Positions 1 to 12,065 are shown, numbered from the stretch's first letter. The stretch: 64,000 nucleotides of DNA from Panaeolus papilionaceus (GCA_015501605.1 JADNRZ010000007.1:186001-250000), one strand, 5' to 3'. The notes: generated from the sequence alone by a model not told the origin. A program made the numbers and translations.

Positions 1-1004
1 ATCAGCGCCCAGGATCCACTCCTTTGCCGAACCTCCTCAGACCAGGAGGGACACCTTCCCCTGCCTCACCAGGGCCCAATGGCGCCCCTAACCCATATCT
101 GCAAGGCCACGGACGCACACCGTCCACGTCCCCACCCTCTGTCAGCCCGCTGAATACTGCAGTTGCTGCGAATAACCCTTACCTGCAGTCCCCATCCACT
201 GCGGTTCCAGGCAGGTATAGTCACACACCGGCCCCTGTGACAGGTACACCCGTGGCGACCGCCCCTCAAAATCCATATTTTGCAAGTTCTACCCCGGCAC
301 CGACACCAACACCAGGATATCACCACGGACATCCGCCTCAGCAACCAGCCTATGGGCCTACATCCCCATACGGAGGACAAAATGCCCCGCCTCTCCTATG
401 GCAACAAGCAGGCAATCCACCACCGTCCTCCAGCGGTTTTAATTTTCCCACACCCAATGTTGTCTCACCTGTACGCGAATCGCTCCAACCGGTGTATCAA
501 AACGTGGGTGCAGCAGTCAGTGATCCTGGTTACGCAGGTTCTCGTCCATACGGGCCCCCACAAGGACACAGTGTAAATGCCCCGCCTTATCGACACGCAT
601 CATCAGCGCACTCGTTACCCCTACAGCAGCCCCAAGATGATCGGTTAGACGCGCATCTTCTCGCACGGTATCAATCGCCCTTACCACTACCCCCTGGAGC
701 CACCAGCCAACCCACACGGCCTGCACCCGCCGTCTCTAATCCCAATGTCACGAGCTCGGGAGGATATCACCAACATCACCAAACATCTTCCGCTGCAAGG
801 CCAGTGTCCCCTCCCAAAGCGCCCACCCCGGCCCCTGGAAGATTGGATGCCTTGAGAAGAGCGGAAGAAGAAGCCGCGAGGAGGCGCGAACAAGAAATAA
901 AGGACTTGGAGCTCGCTTTGCAGTTAGATCGGGAACTGAATATGCAGGAGAATTCTGGCAGCCGACCCAACCCCAATGACCCGATGCCTGGAAGCTGGAG
1001 ATAG
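1..1004 (+). CDS. C-terminal part of a proline-rich, UIM-like protein (5' truncated)
   Basis: The reading frame is open from the left window edge to a TAG at 1002-1004, and no in-frame ATG precedes the coding part, so this is the last exon of a gene that begins outside the window. About 330 residues are visible. The first 270 are low-complexity and rich in Pro, Ser, Tyr and Gln, with NPYLQ and NPYF repeats. The end is a charged helix (RRAEEEAARRREQE) followed by DLELALQLDREL, which resembles a ubiquitin-interacting motif but has Asp where the conserved Ser should be. Such an architecture fits a membrane-trafficking or ubiquitin adaptor, but that is inference: the diagnostic N-terminal domains are not in the window. 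Confidence 0.8.
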   Translation, partial: QRPGSTPLPNLLRPGGTPSPASPGPNGAPNPYLQGHGRTPSTSPPSVSPLNTAVAANNPYLQSPSTAVPGRYSHTPAPVTGTPVATAPQNPYFASSTPAPTPTPGYHHGHPPQQPAYGPTSPYGGQNAPPLLWQQAGNPPPSSSGFNFPTPNVVSPVRESLQPVYQNVGAAVSDPGYAGSRPYGPPQGHSVNAPPYRHASSAHSLPLQQPQDDRLDAHLLARYQSPLPLPPGATSQPTRPAPAVSNPNVTSSGGYHQHHQTSSAARPVSPPKAPTPAPGRLDALRRAEEEAARRREQEIKDLELALQLDRELNMQENSGSRPNPNDPMPGSWR

Positions 1005-1323
1005 CGACAATTTGACACCCAACGACTCAGATTTTCCTTCATTTTTTTTCTCTTACTTTTTCCATGCTCTACTCCTTTAAATTGACACACTGATCGGAAT
1101 ACTTGCGAATTGATTTATGATTAACCCAATGCTAAACGGGCAAAATGTCACACCTAGTTATGATATACAGTGCATTAATATAGGTTTCAATGATTTTTGC
1201 GGAAACGTAGGATTAGTGGCTAATGATAATGTCTCTGCTTCGTAAGTATAATAGTTGGGCGATGTTATGCATGTTCTAACTATTCTAGTGCAATGTTGGT
1301 TTCTTTGATATAGGGTTGTAGTT
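1005..1323. other. Convergent 3' intergenic region
   Basis: Short AT-rich stretch between the stop of the plus-strand proline-rich gene and the stop of the minus-strand membrane-protein gene. It should hold both 3' UTRs. I see no coding frame or repeat in it. Confidence 0.6.
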
Positions 1324-2348
1324 CTATGTGACTTGCGTCATTCCTGTCGTGGAAGTCGTCTGCATAGCTCCAGCACTGTTTCGATAGCGATGTAATTCTC
1401 CTTTTGCTCTGTTTTTGGATTGACGAAGGTCGGCGACGAATGTTAAGAGGAAGAAGGTAAATCCAAATGCAATAACCCATTCGATAACCGCTGTAAAAAT
1501 AGCAAAGCACGAATCAGGTTATGCGTCATCTATGAGCTACCTTGGAGCACATACCTCCAACGTCCTTTGCACGGGAGAGAGTAACACCAAACGCAATGGC
1601 AAGAGTGACGAGAATGGTTGTGATGATACCCTTGGCAATATATGCAGCTCGAAGTTCTCTTAGACCTTCGAAATCTTTGCTGATGTATCGATACTGTTGA
1701 GATGAAGAAGTCGACTATATATCGATTCGAACGACAATGCATTGAAGATTACATACCTCTGCGATGGTGAAGATGGCGCTCAAGGTGACTCCAACGATAA
1801 AGACGACGAGCATCGAACGATGTACACTCGGAAAGCGCTTGGTATCGAACACTGACAATAGAATGAGGCCCAGTCCACCAATTGCAGAACCAAGCACTGC
1901 TAGGTTAGCCAGATGACGCTCTCTTCTTCGTATATGGGGCATGAGGCTTAATGCGAAGAATAAAGAATACACAAAAGGTTAGCCAGGATACCATTGACGT
2001 AGATCAACACTTGCCGCCCAGAATGCCTCAAGTAGCGCTCGATAAGTAACGAAAGGAAAAAAGATGCACCAGTAACGCTACAACCTGCGATAAATAATGG
2101 CTTGAGGTAGCTTGCACCGACGTCCGAAATGTAGGCTATGCTGCCTTCCTGGGAGACGTATTTTGGGCGTCCAGTCGCTAGCCAGACGATGAGCATTGCC
2201 CAAAGCATCCCTATTTGTTAAATGTTATCAGGATTCAGGAAACCGAGTCGAACAGCACGGAATAAAACTGACCAAACCACACAAATGCGCCAAATGCTGG
2301 AATCCATACATATTCCCAATGCCTGTAGCGTCGAGCAGAGCTAGCCAT
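1324..2348 (-). CDS. Frag1/DRAM/Sfk1-family multispan membrane protein
   Basis: Five exons (2348-2273, 2210-2015, 1946-1757, 1693-1555, 1490-1324) give a 255-residue protein with about six hydrophobic spans. Visible family signatures are the N-terminal HWEYVWIP, the first loop with a TGRPKY motif, the central block RRRER followed by LGLILLSVFDTKRFPSVH, and the last span VIEWVIAFGFTFFLLTF. These fit the Frag1/DRAM/Sfk1 family (PF10277); yeast Sfk1 acts at the plasma membrane in phosphoinositide and lipid-asymmetry control, so a similar place is likely. Intron 2 (2014-1947) appears to use a GC donor (GCAAGT). A GT-AG reading that skips about six residues (CAA|gtgttg to gag|CGT) is also in frame, but it loses the conserved GRLMPHIRRR block. 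Confidence 0.85.
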
Positions 2349-2790
2349 TGAATTTAATTGTGTCGAGCAGTCACAACTTCAATGAAACTCATTCCAAGTA
2401 CTCCTAACTTGTAGTAGGTACCACTGCATTATGTAATATGACGACATATACTCGGGCTGCTCACTAATCCATTCGTCATCCACTCAACTTTTCTTCGCAA
2501 TTTCGTGCCAAAATGGTAATCCTTTGCCATCAGTCAAACCCAATAATAAAACTCCAATTTACATCGATGAGGAAGGGGTCATACAAAAGAGAAGAAAATA
2601 CTAAGCGAAATATAAAAACAATACTGCGAAAAAGAGAGAAATAGCTATGCATGATGCGACCCAGGGTCAGAACAAAAAAATCGTCAAGGCAATCGAAAGT
2701 GTACGTGAGTTCTATCCACAGAACGTGAGCCATCGTCACATTTGAGCGACATGGTGAATTCGGTCGATAAGCCCCGACTTGACAATCCCT
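2349..2790. other. Intergenic region
   Basis: Between the start of the Sfk1-type gene and the stop of the DsbA-like gene, both on the minus strand. It should hold the promoter of the former and the 3' UTR of the latter. An AT-rich patch lies near 2560-2650; no gene is seen. Confidence 0.6.
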
Positions 2791-4069
2791 TTATGCACAT
2801 ACCCCCATATCTACAGACTGCCCTGAGAAAGGGGATGGAGCAGCATGTACACCCGCTGCAGCAAGCTTCTTGAAGATCTATACAGAGAGAAATGCCACCC
2901 AGGACAATGAAGGCAAAATCATGAGCGTAAGCAAGCGTCTCATGGCAAGGGAGGCAAGGACGCAGCAAGCTAGCTAATTTTGCCGCAAGTGCCCACCGCT
3001 TTGAAATTATCAAACGCTTACCTGAACAAATACATCCTTGGATTGTCCCCCACTAACAGCCCATTTCCCGTCGATGATAGTCATGGGCACGCCAGTGATT
3101 CCCTTCAGCTTCGCTTCGTCGCACATTGCGTTGACCTCCTTCTCTAGTTCGTCTGATTGCAAGAATGTAATAGCCTAACGTATCAAGTGAAGACGTTGTC
3201 AGTCGAGGGGTTTACGTATACAAGCGAGAAAGGACGAAAGAAGATGGCGAGGAATAGCCAGATGAGGAAACCAGATGTACATGCAAACGAAACCCACCCC
3301 CACATATGGTGACAAAGTTGTAAAACGGACGGGGAGGTGGGTGGGCAAGGGAAATCAGAAGAGTTGTAAGCCTAACTCACCTGCTCTCGAGACATGGTCT
3401 TGGTGCTCTCTGCCAAATCAGCAAGGACGTTGATGTCAGCGATATCCTTCCCCTCTTCCATGTGCGCTTTGAAGACGGCACATAGCAATGGCACTTGAGC
3501 GTTCTGTCCCCCTATCTGGTAGGCTTTCTGGCAAAGGCGATGAGCGCGGGTTGTTTGGCTCATGACACCTCGGAAAGATCTGTCATTTAAAAACAGGGAT
3601 ATCAGCCTTGTTGCTCTGAGAAATAGCGTCCTTGCGATTGGCTACGTGGTGCGGCGGCAACGGAGGGTATGTGGACAATAAATGAACAAGTGTGACTTAC
3701 ATAGGGACACCCTTTTCGTCTGCCCATTTTGAAATGGCGGTTTGAAGTTTTGCGAATCTCTCTTTGCCGATGTGTTTTAGGAGAAAGTCGCATTTGTCAA
3801 CCTTCTTGGGATCGTTTTCGTTGAGAATGGTGGGGTTGATGAGTCTGAATGGCATATGTTCTAGATGGAAAGACAAGGGTAGATGCAAGACATCCTGAGA
3901 ATAGGCAATTGCATCTAGGAGTTCATGTTGACCAATGCAGCAGTTTGCGCATGCCTAATGAATGAGGATAAGAGAAGAGGAAATGAGCCGAGACAGTATA
4001 AGGAAGGAGAGACAAGAGAAAGCTCACGAAATCAGTAATAATAGTTAATCGAACAAGACGATTAGCCAT
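2791..4069 (-). CDS. DsbA-like thioredoxin-fold oxidoreductase (FrnE/HCCA-isomerase type)
   Basis: Five exons (4069-4028, 3954-3701, 3579-3381, 3174-3022, 2877-2791) encode 244 residues. The N-terminus reads VRLTIITDFACANCCIG, with a CANC (CxxC) redox pair right after the first beta strand, the place of the active site in DsbA-like proteins (PF01323). The middle contains RAHRLCQKA, matching the conserved R/HxL block of the family. The C-terminus has GITGVPMTIIDGKWAVSGGQ, the cis-Pro loop (GVP) and the GxQ turn. The length is usual for the fungal FrnE-type branch. The substrate is unknown; a cytosolic or mitochondrial thiol oxidoreductase or isomerase is likely. No signal peptide is visible. 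The 121-nt intron 2 is longer than its neighbours and could hide an alternative exon. Confidence 0.85.
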
Positions 4070-4584
4070 AGTTGCAGAATGAATTAGAGTTGAAGGAGAA
4101 GAAGAGCTTCTGGATATATGTAAAAGTTATGAGAGTGAATTTGTATGGATCATGGGATATGTCAAGAGAGCAGTTTCCTCAAACTCTTATTGCTGACTGA
4201 ACAACAGATCGACAACGGATCGGAGGAACAACTGCGTGACACTTTCCAACAACAAGTAACGCTTAGTCACTCCTATCCACTACCATTTTAAACAAGTCAT
4301 TATTACAAATTCATCCATCATTAAGGTTAAAAAACATATACTCAGCTTTTTATTATAACCCGGCTACCCTTCGGTCAACTCCTTTTTTGTCCCTCTCTCC
4401 CTCCTCCCCAGGGTAAACCACCCATTAAAAATCAAAGTAGAGCAGAGTCCGCTACTATCAGCCCCATATAACGCTTATCTTGGGAGCACCCATCGCCTTA
4501 AATTTCGCAACACAAGCATCCGAGCCGCTACATTCCTGAATCACTAATCAATTATATTCACAATGCTGTGCATCATAATGATTC
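4070..4584. other. Intergenic region upstream of the DsbA-like gene
   Basis: Should hold the minus-strand promoter of the DsbA-like gene in its first 200-300 bases. A short frame near 4458-4530 (minus) reads ECSGSDACVAKFKAMG, but I could not connect it in phase to any exon. Confidence 0.4.
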
Positions 4585-5137
4585 TTACCCAATCCACCTG
4601 TCTATGGCCAACTGACGAGTAAAAATTGATGCGTAAACTGAGAGGAGTAAATGTGCTTACTTTACTTTGGCCTTCAAACACCTTGTGAAAGGGGTGGAGT
4701 TGTTCCTAGGAGGGGCATTATTTCATCACCAATGAGGCATTCTGGAATTGTCAATGGGGGATAAACCAAGGAATAACTGCCTGATGTTGTAAATATTAAT
4801 TCCACCTTTCATCATCGTGCTTCTCGACAGCATCAAGCTGAGTGGTACTTCGGTGTTCTCGAGCCATTGGGCACGAGACTTTCTCTGCACAGTGTAGTCA
4901 AACTGTCCAGGAGCTAAATTTAGGAGCTTTTGCAATTATTTAGTGTTGGCATGGGGAGCATATGGTAGTGTCCACAGGGATAGCGTTAACCGTTTTAAAC
5001 GGCCGGCACCAAATGTGTACTGTAGAGGAAACTTCCAACCACTCTTCCAAATAAATGGTCAATCGATGCCAGGCATACATCAACGCAAGAGTAGCAAATG
5101 CTGGCAGAAATACCAAGAGGATAAGCGATCTGTGCAT
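4585..5137 (-). CDS. Possible small hypothetical protein, N-terminal membrane anchor
   Basis: Weak model. An ATG at 5137 opens a 39-codon exon with a strongly hydrophobic start (SLILLVFLPAFATLALMYAW), ending at a possible GT donor. It joins in phase to 4926-4730, which reads APGQFDYTVQRKSRAQWLEN, and then to a 16-nt exon at 4681-4666 and 4611-4585. Phases agree over these joins, but donors such as GTACAC are poor. I do not recognise the protein. It could be a real small membrane or secreted protein, a relic, or chance. Confidence 0.2.
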
Positions 5138-6711
5138 GTAATTTTGTTCGTCTTCTTATTTTGTGAGTGGAGGGATCTTCATCTGCTATCCTTGATTTTG
5201 AACTTCTTTGAACGATTCAAGAGGCTAGTGCTTGAACTTGAACATTGTCACTACAATCCTCTCTTGAGGTCCTTGTGCTGAGAGGTTTGAGCGAGGGTAA
5301 AAAGAGAAACATGAATTGTATCGCCGATCTGTGTTATGCTAGAATATGGTGGTACATAGAAACCTTTCAACTTTGTGCATGAGTCATAGAAATGAGGATG
5401 CGCCCAGAATGGGACGCGTCGATCCTGTTGATTGATGTCCCTCAAGCCAAACAACGCGTCTCAGAGTCACGATCGTTCAACCTCGAGCACTCGAATAGCA
5501 TTACGGTCGCAGAAATCTTAATTTTAGCCCAAAAATTTCAAGGAGAAATTGAAGTGTTTTATTTTGAAAATTATTAACCGAAATGGTCAGCTGCGGAGGG
5601 ATGCCGGCGCATGCATGGAGACTCGGCCTCGGTCCTGAGGGCCTTACCAGGGCACCAGGGTCAAGCATTTCGTTGAGAAAGCCTTCCTCTTCCTGCTTCG
5701 TGCTTACTTACTCGATCGAAGCTTCTTTACCTGATGGATTTGAGACACTGTCTATATTTCCATGCGGTTTTCTGTAGTCCCCGGCGGAGTATCACGCGTG
5801 AGGCTCGCATCCCTTGCCTACCCGCTATATTTAGGGCCAATTGCTTAGCACCGTGGACCAGGATATAATACGAGGCAAGAAAGCGAGACGTTCGGCCTTG
5901 ATCTGGACTCACGCCTCGATGCCCGAATTTGTCATGAAGAGACTCTAGTGTCGTGACCTATCATTGGAGGTGCTGGATACCATAGTACAAATTTAAATTC
6001 TCAAAGTTTGCCGCTGTAAGCCAAAAGTTTGTATAAGAATGCGTAATGCTGGCAGGTGGGTAGACTCGGCTACATTCTGACGAATCGTTTGTACTTAGTC
6101 TGTTCTATTGAGGGACATTAAGGGGGACATTGCCGTTTCTTGTTGAATGACTGACCTGAGCATGTATTGCTATTGCTCAGCAGGCTCAACCGTTATGACC
6201 GAAGCACTGAAAAACGGCATCAGCTCGACAAATCCGCTTACACAATAACGCCCAACTGCAGTCAACCCTCGCTTGCTTGCTCAGTAATCCTGCTCCCAGG
6301 TCAAATCAGGATCACACATCAATGTTATTTCGCTGAGCACTGTCTAAAAGTAGACGACTGATCGCAGTCGGGTGGTAAATGAATTCGCGCAAGCGCCAAG
6401 TGTGACTTGCATGTAAATTCACAGCTACGCAAGACAGAATGATTATCAATAACCGGTCTACTCGAAGATAAGTACAACCCAAAAACTAGTCTTGCGAAGT
6501 ATACGCTGCTGAAGAATCCCAGTGAAGCTTTTCGCGCGGATTATCGTACTTGAATTCTAAAGGCCACGCCACGAGTGATTCACCGTCTGTGTCTTCAACG
6601 GACCACATCTGCGATGTGATCCAATCGTATTGGCCTGCTTTTCGAAGGTATAATTTTACTTCGGGTGTTTATCTTGAGCTCGTCCATCATGAGGAAATCG
6701 TTCCGAGCGCT
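5138..6711. other. Gene-poor stretch
   Basis: About 1.6 kb with only short frames interrupted by stops on both strands. No domain, repeat unit or transposon end was recognised. It may be decayed sequence, in keeping with the pseudogene next to it. Confidence 0.5.
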
Positions 6712-7815
6712 AAGCATATTGATGAGAGGATGGACTGACTGAAGACAAGTTGAATATGTCTATGCTCCGGAGCTGGGGAAGAGGAAATGTGGCGGTGCTT
6801 GAAAATGGGCTTGTCAACGCGTGAAGCACGTCGGGAACCACATCACCGCCATTCAATGTGAGTATCCGAATGGATAGGAGGATAGGGAAATTTTCGATTA
6901 GGGAACCTTTCCCCAAGCAGCGGTCTAATGCAAGATGTTCGACGGTGTCAAGTTTTTCTTGCCAGTCCGTGGAGACCCTGTGCCATCTCCCATCCATTAT
7001 GTGACTGAGAGTCAATGATTTTAAATTCGGTGCAGAGATTTGAGAAAGGATTTTCCAGGGATTGCAGCGGATTAAACGAAGAAAATGCAGAAGAGGGAGT
7101 ACAATCGGCCCATGTTGCCGTCATCCTTAGAGAATAATTGCTGGTTGGTGATGGACAAATGACGCAGGCTAGGAGCAACACCCTTCAAGTCGTGGAGGGG
7201 ATCAGGAAGGTCCTTTCCAGGAAATTGCAACATGTCGAAAAGTGTAGGGTTGTGACATTTACCATAGGAAACTGGATCTTCCATCTGGCCCATCCGCCAA
7301 GCCTGACCACACGAAGGTTAGGAAAAGCGAAGTTAGGAACAGCAGGATTTGGGTCAAGTTTTTGGTTTCTCGCATAGGAAGACACGTTTTCTCGTTCAAT
7401 TCCAAGAACGGGGAGCCAACCCATACTCAAAGAAAGGCGTTGAAGCAGTAACTGACTGATATCGATGGTGTAGTTTGACGTTGTAACAATGGATAGATTC
7501 CTCCAGCGTTTCGAGTGATGTGCAAGTACACGAAAAAATTCTTCTTCCAAGGGATCACCTTCAATTTTCGGTTCGAGATAAATGCCCAGAGGTGCTGGGT
7601 CAGAGCGCTCGAGCCAGGCCTTGAAATGAGCGAGAGCTGGATCTCGATTGGTTGGTCGAACCTGCATTCGAACCGAGGCCCAAAGCAGGCGGGATGACGG
7701 TGCAGCATTGCGCCAGCGTTGGGAGATATGAGATGCAACAACCTCAAATCGAGGAGGTTGGATTACAGAAAGATGCTTCGATTCCTCAGAAATGACTCGA
7801 GGACTTCTGCAGGGG
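6712..7815 (-). pseudogene. F-box/LRR-type protein, broken by several frameshifts
   Basis: Read on the minus strand, the parts of a mushroom-type F-box/LRR protein appear in order but in different frames. PAEVLESFLRN near 7812 resembles the F-box start. FEVVASHISQRWRNAA and LLWASVRM (7750-7670) match the conserved R/SxRWRxxA and LW blocks that follow it. LRVVRLGGW (near 7300), VAPSLRHLSI (near 7170), ISAPNLKSLTLSHI (near 7020) and LPQLRSIDIF (near 6780) are LRR-like strands. Passing from one to the next needs at least three frame changes (near 7770, 7225 and 7100), and I found no intron that repairs them. F-box genes of this type are amplified and often decayed in Agaricomycetes. Assembly indels could explain one break but hardly all. 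Confidence 0.65.
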
Positions 7816-8711
7816 ATTTGTAGACAGGTACGCTCTTTTCATTGTGGATTCGAGGGTTAACTGCTCTTTAGAATTCTTGGTCAATGGGCTTGATCAGTAC
7901 GAGAGTCATTTGCGCTACATAGACATCTAGAATAGCAGAGCACCTAAGCACGTTGTGGTCAGTGGTAGAGGTCATTGATTAACAATTGGAATTGGAATAA
8001 ATTTTAGCTAACTACGTTACATAAGTAACTCAGGTTTTACAACAGCCATCTCGTCACATGATCGAGACTCGTCAAGGACCATCCAGAGTGAAAATTTTCA
8101 ACATGACAGTAAGATATTTTGAAATTCGAACATCACAAGCATACACTCTCATACACCGAGCTATCATAATTTTAACTCTATAAACATAGCTGAAATAAAT
8201 AATAAAGGATGTAGAAAAGATTATCCATCAGACAGACGCTCTGCCCGCTGGTCAAACCATCCTCAGCGCTCTTGCGAGCACCAAAGTGATCAACCAAACG
8301 TCCTCGAGACCATCGCTAGGATGGCCATGTTCTCAGTATAACGAGAGAGCGCGAATGTCATCGAGTGGATATGAAGGATGCGGCATTTGTAAAAATGCGA
8401 GACTCGGTCAGTTTCTGTAAACAGATCCTGATTGAGTATGTTCTAAGGAATCAACTATGGGTCCCCTCAGCCTTTTATACTTTCTGCTCTGCTGGTCTGT
8501 GCGCGGGTATAATTGATAACGTCACGTGAAAATATGAGTGCGTGCCGTGCATGCGCTCTCTGAGTCTCTCAAGTCTCGACGCTCTCTTGTCCGAATCAGT
8601 GTCATTCTCCCTCAATGAATTATACCTCAAGTGATAAATGTATGCATGGTATCCTAAATCTCAGCTATGCTACAGTGTCTATATTTTAAGTCCAAAATCA
8701 TAAATCTCCAG
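7816..8711. other. Gene-poor stretch
   Basis: About 900 bases with no sustained frame. It holds the upstream side of the F-box pseudogene and the 3' region of the PIN-like transporter gene. Nothing else was seen. Confidence 0.5.
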
Positions 8712-10811
8712 TCAAAACAACAAGTTGATAGTGTAGGCCGTTACTGCAGTCATTGCGAAAAACATGAGGATATACTGAGGGATCAAAAATGCTGAGAGGT
8801 GTTCGGCGCTTCCTGTACCGCTGTAAACCTGCGTTAAAAAGACCTGCAAGTCAAATCTGTTAGTCAATTTTCATGGTTCTGCATTCTAGAATAGTCTAAC
8901 CTGTGTTGAAGCTGTGGGCAAGCATGAACAGAATCTATCGCCACGAAATAAGTATATCTTGCTCTTGCACAGCTCATACAACAAGGACTCACATGCATAC
9001 GAATCGCAATACCTTATCTTCAGGATCAATGATACCCGATTTTGTCAGCCCTTGCACGACAAGGACTCCAAATACAGGCATAATCAATATCTTCCCAATG
9101 GCCAACCAGCTGATCGCTCCAAGAGGTAGCGTCTGCCATTCACCCTTTCGGGGGACATGCAGTCTGGCCAGTGCAGATCCCAGGCATATGAGTCCAAGCG
9201 GCACGGAGGCGTTCCCCATGAAAGTCGCGATGTCTAGTATGAACGCGAGTGGAGGTTGGCCGTCTGGAGCTGACGGCATATGGACACTGGGTACTTCCAC
9301 AAACAGGGCTTTGACTTGGGGGATCAATGCTATTGGGAAGGAAATGAAGATGGATATCGACGCCGGTGTAAAGAGCGTCTTGAAGAACTGGCGAATTGAG
9401 TTTCGATTGATCTTGGGGAGCCTACGGGCATGGGATGCGATTTCAGTCGATTCTGGTGATTCTGCTGTAGTATCCGAGTCATTGATTTTCGCAATTCCGT
9501 TGTGTGTCGGTAAAACGTCTTCATCTGCTAGAGTAGTTACCCGTGAATTAAGCAGAATTGTGTCATCTCCGGACGGGACGTCTGTTGGGTCCGCAGAATT
9601 GATGGGTGTCTGCGAGCTTATATTCATCTGTGATGCGCTATTAAAGCCAGTTGGTTCATCTGTATTCGTCGTTATGGTTAAACCCTCGCCACCAAAAGAA
9701 ACATGTCGACTGGTGATAACGTTGTTTTGGCCTTCAACATTGCCAGTTTGCGAAGACTTCTCCGAGTCATATTTGTTACCTGCTCCAATGTCGTCCTTGA
9801 AGGGTGGACGTTTTGTAGTTCCTTGATACATGGGCAGCACCCGACTCGACAACGCGGAGAAAACTCGACAAAAAGGGCCAAAGACTGTCAGCCTTCTCCG
9901 TCGAATAGCCTCATGCACTTCTTCGGGCTCAACATCGGGACCGAGGTAGTCCATCGCTATCCACCGATGTCCCCCAAATGGAAACAAAGTTACCTAGATA
10001 AGCCAATTAGTTTTCGACTAGCCTTAAAATCAAAGTTAGAGCGTACTATGAAGACGAGAATAAAAGCAGAGATATATGCAACAGACAGATTCTGATCGGT
10101 CGATGGGGTAAACGGTGCGGCACCTGTTACGCTCATTACGACAGCATTCGCTGCAGGGACAAATGGGCACTGTCAACGTTTTGAAAAAGAAGTTTGTGCC
10201 TAGAAGACGTACGGATATCCCCTACGTTTCCCCAGCCCCCCGCGACAAGCAGTCCATACCTGAATCTGTGAGGCACCCAGAAGAACTGTCTGATGAGCCA
10301 CGCTAGAACAATTCCCATCGCTTCGTACAGCAGAGCCACAAAGATAAGGGGACCTGCAGGGATGAAATTTATCAGCATTTAAACTGAATAACATGACATC
10401 ACCCTCATGCCCGACTTCATGCCGATTGCTCAACTCCTACATAACTCCTGCCCTTCACATCGACGGTCACGCCGTTTTAGCTCGCAAACCAGGAGGAGGA
10501 CGGCTGTGCCAGGAAGCAAAGATGTGAAATGACTTGCCTAGAGCAGAAATATTTTGCGCAGTGAAAGCCGGGACGATCTTTGAGAACATGAGACACGGTA
10601 GGGCAATGTTCAGCAGGATTTGTCCTGCACCACGAGCAGCGACCGCGGGGAAGATATCAGCTTTGGTTATGGCAAATCCACATGAAACACAAAAGATCCT
10701 GTTATGAAGGATTTATCAGCACCTCCTGCGCAAGATTGCGTGTCTTAAAGAAGCTTACAGTCGAATAAGAGGACGTGCTGATATCCATATAAGAGCGCCA
10801 GTAGATAGCAT
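8712..10811 (-). CDS. PIN-like transporter of the auxin efflux carrier family
   Basis: Spliced from 10811 downwards, the protein has hydrophobic spans at both ends and a hydrophilic middle, the pattern of PF03547. N-terminal blocks include CGFAITKADIFP and GQILLNIALPCLMFSKIVP. The central loop (about 9950-9400) is rich in Ser, Thr, Asn and Asp. The C-terminal part has FMGNASVPLGLICLGSALA, GKILIMPVFGV and, across two introns, SCLPTASTQVFLTQVYSG and a final IPQYILMFF span. Fungal members are probably intracellular, perhaps endoplasmic reticulum, carriers; the substrate is not known. Intron 2 (10537-10354, 184 nt) has a GC donor, GCAAGT. The nearest GT, four bases on, would break the frame. The stop is TGA at 8714-8712. 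Confidence 0.9.
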
Positions 10812-12065
10812 TTGTGCACGGAAACGCCTCACAGAGAGACAAATTTGTCCAGCGGGATCACGATGGGTGGCAGAGGCAGGTAAGGACGGGAAGCTGGACA
10901 GCGAGCTCACTAACGCCTATAAAAAGATTCGAGTCGAGGTTGGAGGTTGGAATCCCAAGACCAACGCGGACGAACAACCTTACCGCAATCCCCATGATGA
11001 TGGGAAGCGCCTTTAAATATAAAATTCTATGCTTATCTCACTTTCAGCAAAATTAACGCGGTTAAAAAAGGGGGTACACGCCCCCAGGAGTGGTACCACA
11101 TTTGGTGGTAGATTGTGGATATGTGTAAGTCATGAACAAAACGAAAAGTAGTTGTACGTAGTCCTCAGTCAACGCGGAGATAAATGGTCTTTGGACCCTG
11201 CTCATTGATGCCCTCTAGAAGATTGATTAGATATGATGAAATACACCAGTTAACAATTTCAAGTTGTGCACTGTCAGAGCATCCAGATCGCTAAACTGAG
11301 TGGTAAATCGTTAGATAAAGGGACTATCAACATTGCGTGCTACAAAAAATTGAAAATGTGTTATCGACGCGTCCTACTTGCGTCCTCAGCTGTCATTCGC
11401 TTAGATTATCGATCAGACGGTTCTGAAAGCAGGATCCGGCCAGCTATGCGATTGTCTGTCCCACAGAGCCCACACCCTCTATCGGAACTTGCATCAGTAT
11501 GTGACCATTTCATTCTATTAACTACGCCACTCAACCTTTGTTCTCATCGGCACTGGATATTGCAGGAAGCTTACTATTAGACTGGCTAATGTATATGTGT
11601 GTTGGCCTCTGAAGATGTGTAGTGTACTAGACTCATGGTGAAATAATCTCAAAATAGCTCAGCTGGCAGAGTGATATTGGACAAGTGACTAAAAGACATT
11701 GAGGCGGGCTGACCGACCGTCACCGCATGTTCTTCAGTTATGTGCCACCCCTACCCAACCCTTCGATCTGTCCAAAGCACAAACCAAGAATTCGTACGTG
11801 CTCCTCTCTAAGAGTCGGTGTTCGGACCCGCTCCAACGACTCAAGGGATAATAATTACGAATCTGGGCTGTGATCTTAACTTTTTCTCCCATTGGAAGAA
11901 GACGTGGTACATCTATGAACCGGATAAAAGAAATCTTGACACTGTACCAACGATATGGACATGTAGTATGCCAAAAACTTGACATGCAGTTGACATTGTT
12001 ACACATAGATTCAGGTTGAGTGCAGGGATACTAAGGATACCGCAAGGCACCGTTTGCAGCAGGTT
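10812..12065. other. Gene-poor stretch between two minus-strand genes
   Basis: The left 200-300 bases should hold the promoter of the PIN-like transporter. A tRNA-like A-box match (TAGCTCAGCTGG) is at 11655-11666, but no tRNA can be folded from it. The short frames at 11266-11580 (+) and 11734-12006 (-) have no recognisable content. Confidence 0.5.

Noticed and set aside
4458..4530. Minus-strand frame with ECSGSDACVAKFKAMG
   Set aside because: At first it seemed to be the last exon of the small gene at 4585-5137, but the donor at 4588 gives the wrong phase, so the join fails.
8903..9826. Long plus-strand open frame of about 300 codons
   Set aside because: It is antisense to the PIN-like transporter, whose minus-strand frame has clear family motifs and spliced ends.
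11655..11674. tRNA-like A-box (TAGCTCAGCTGGCAGAGTG) in intergenic sequence
   Set aside because: No matching anticodon arm or T-loop at the right distance and no acceptor stem. A GTTCGGACCC-like string lies about 160 bases on, too far for a tRNA.
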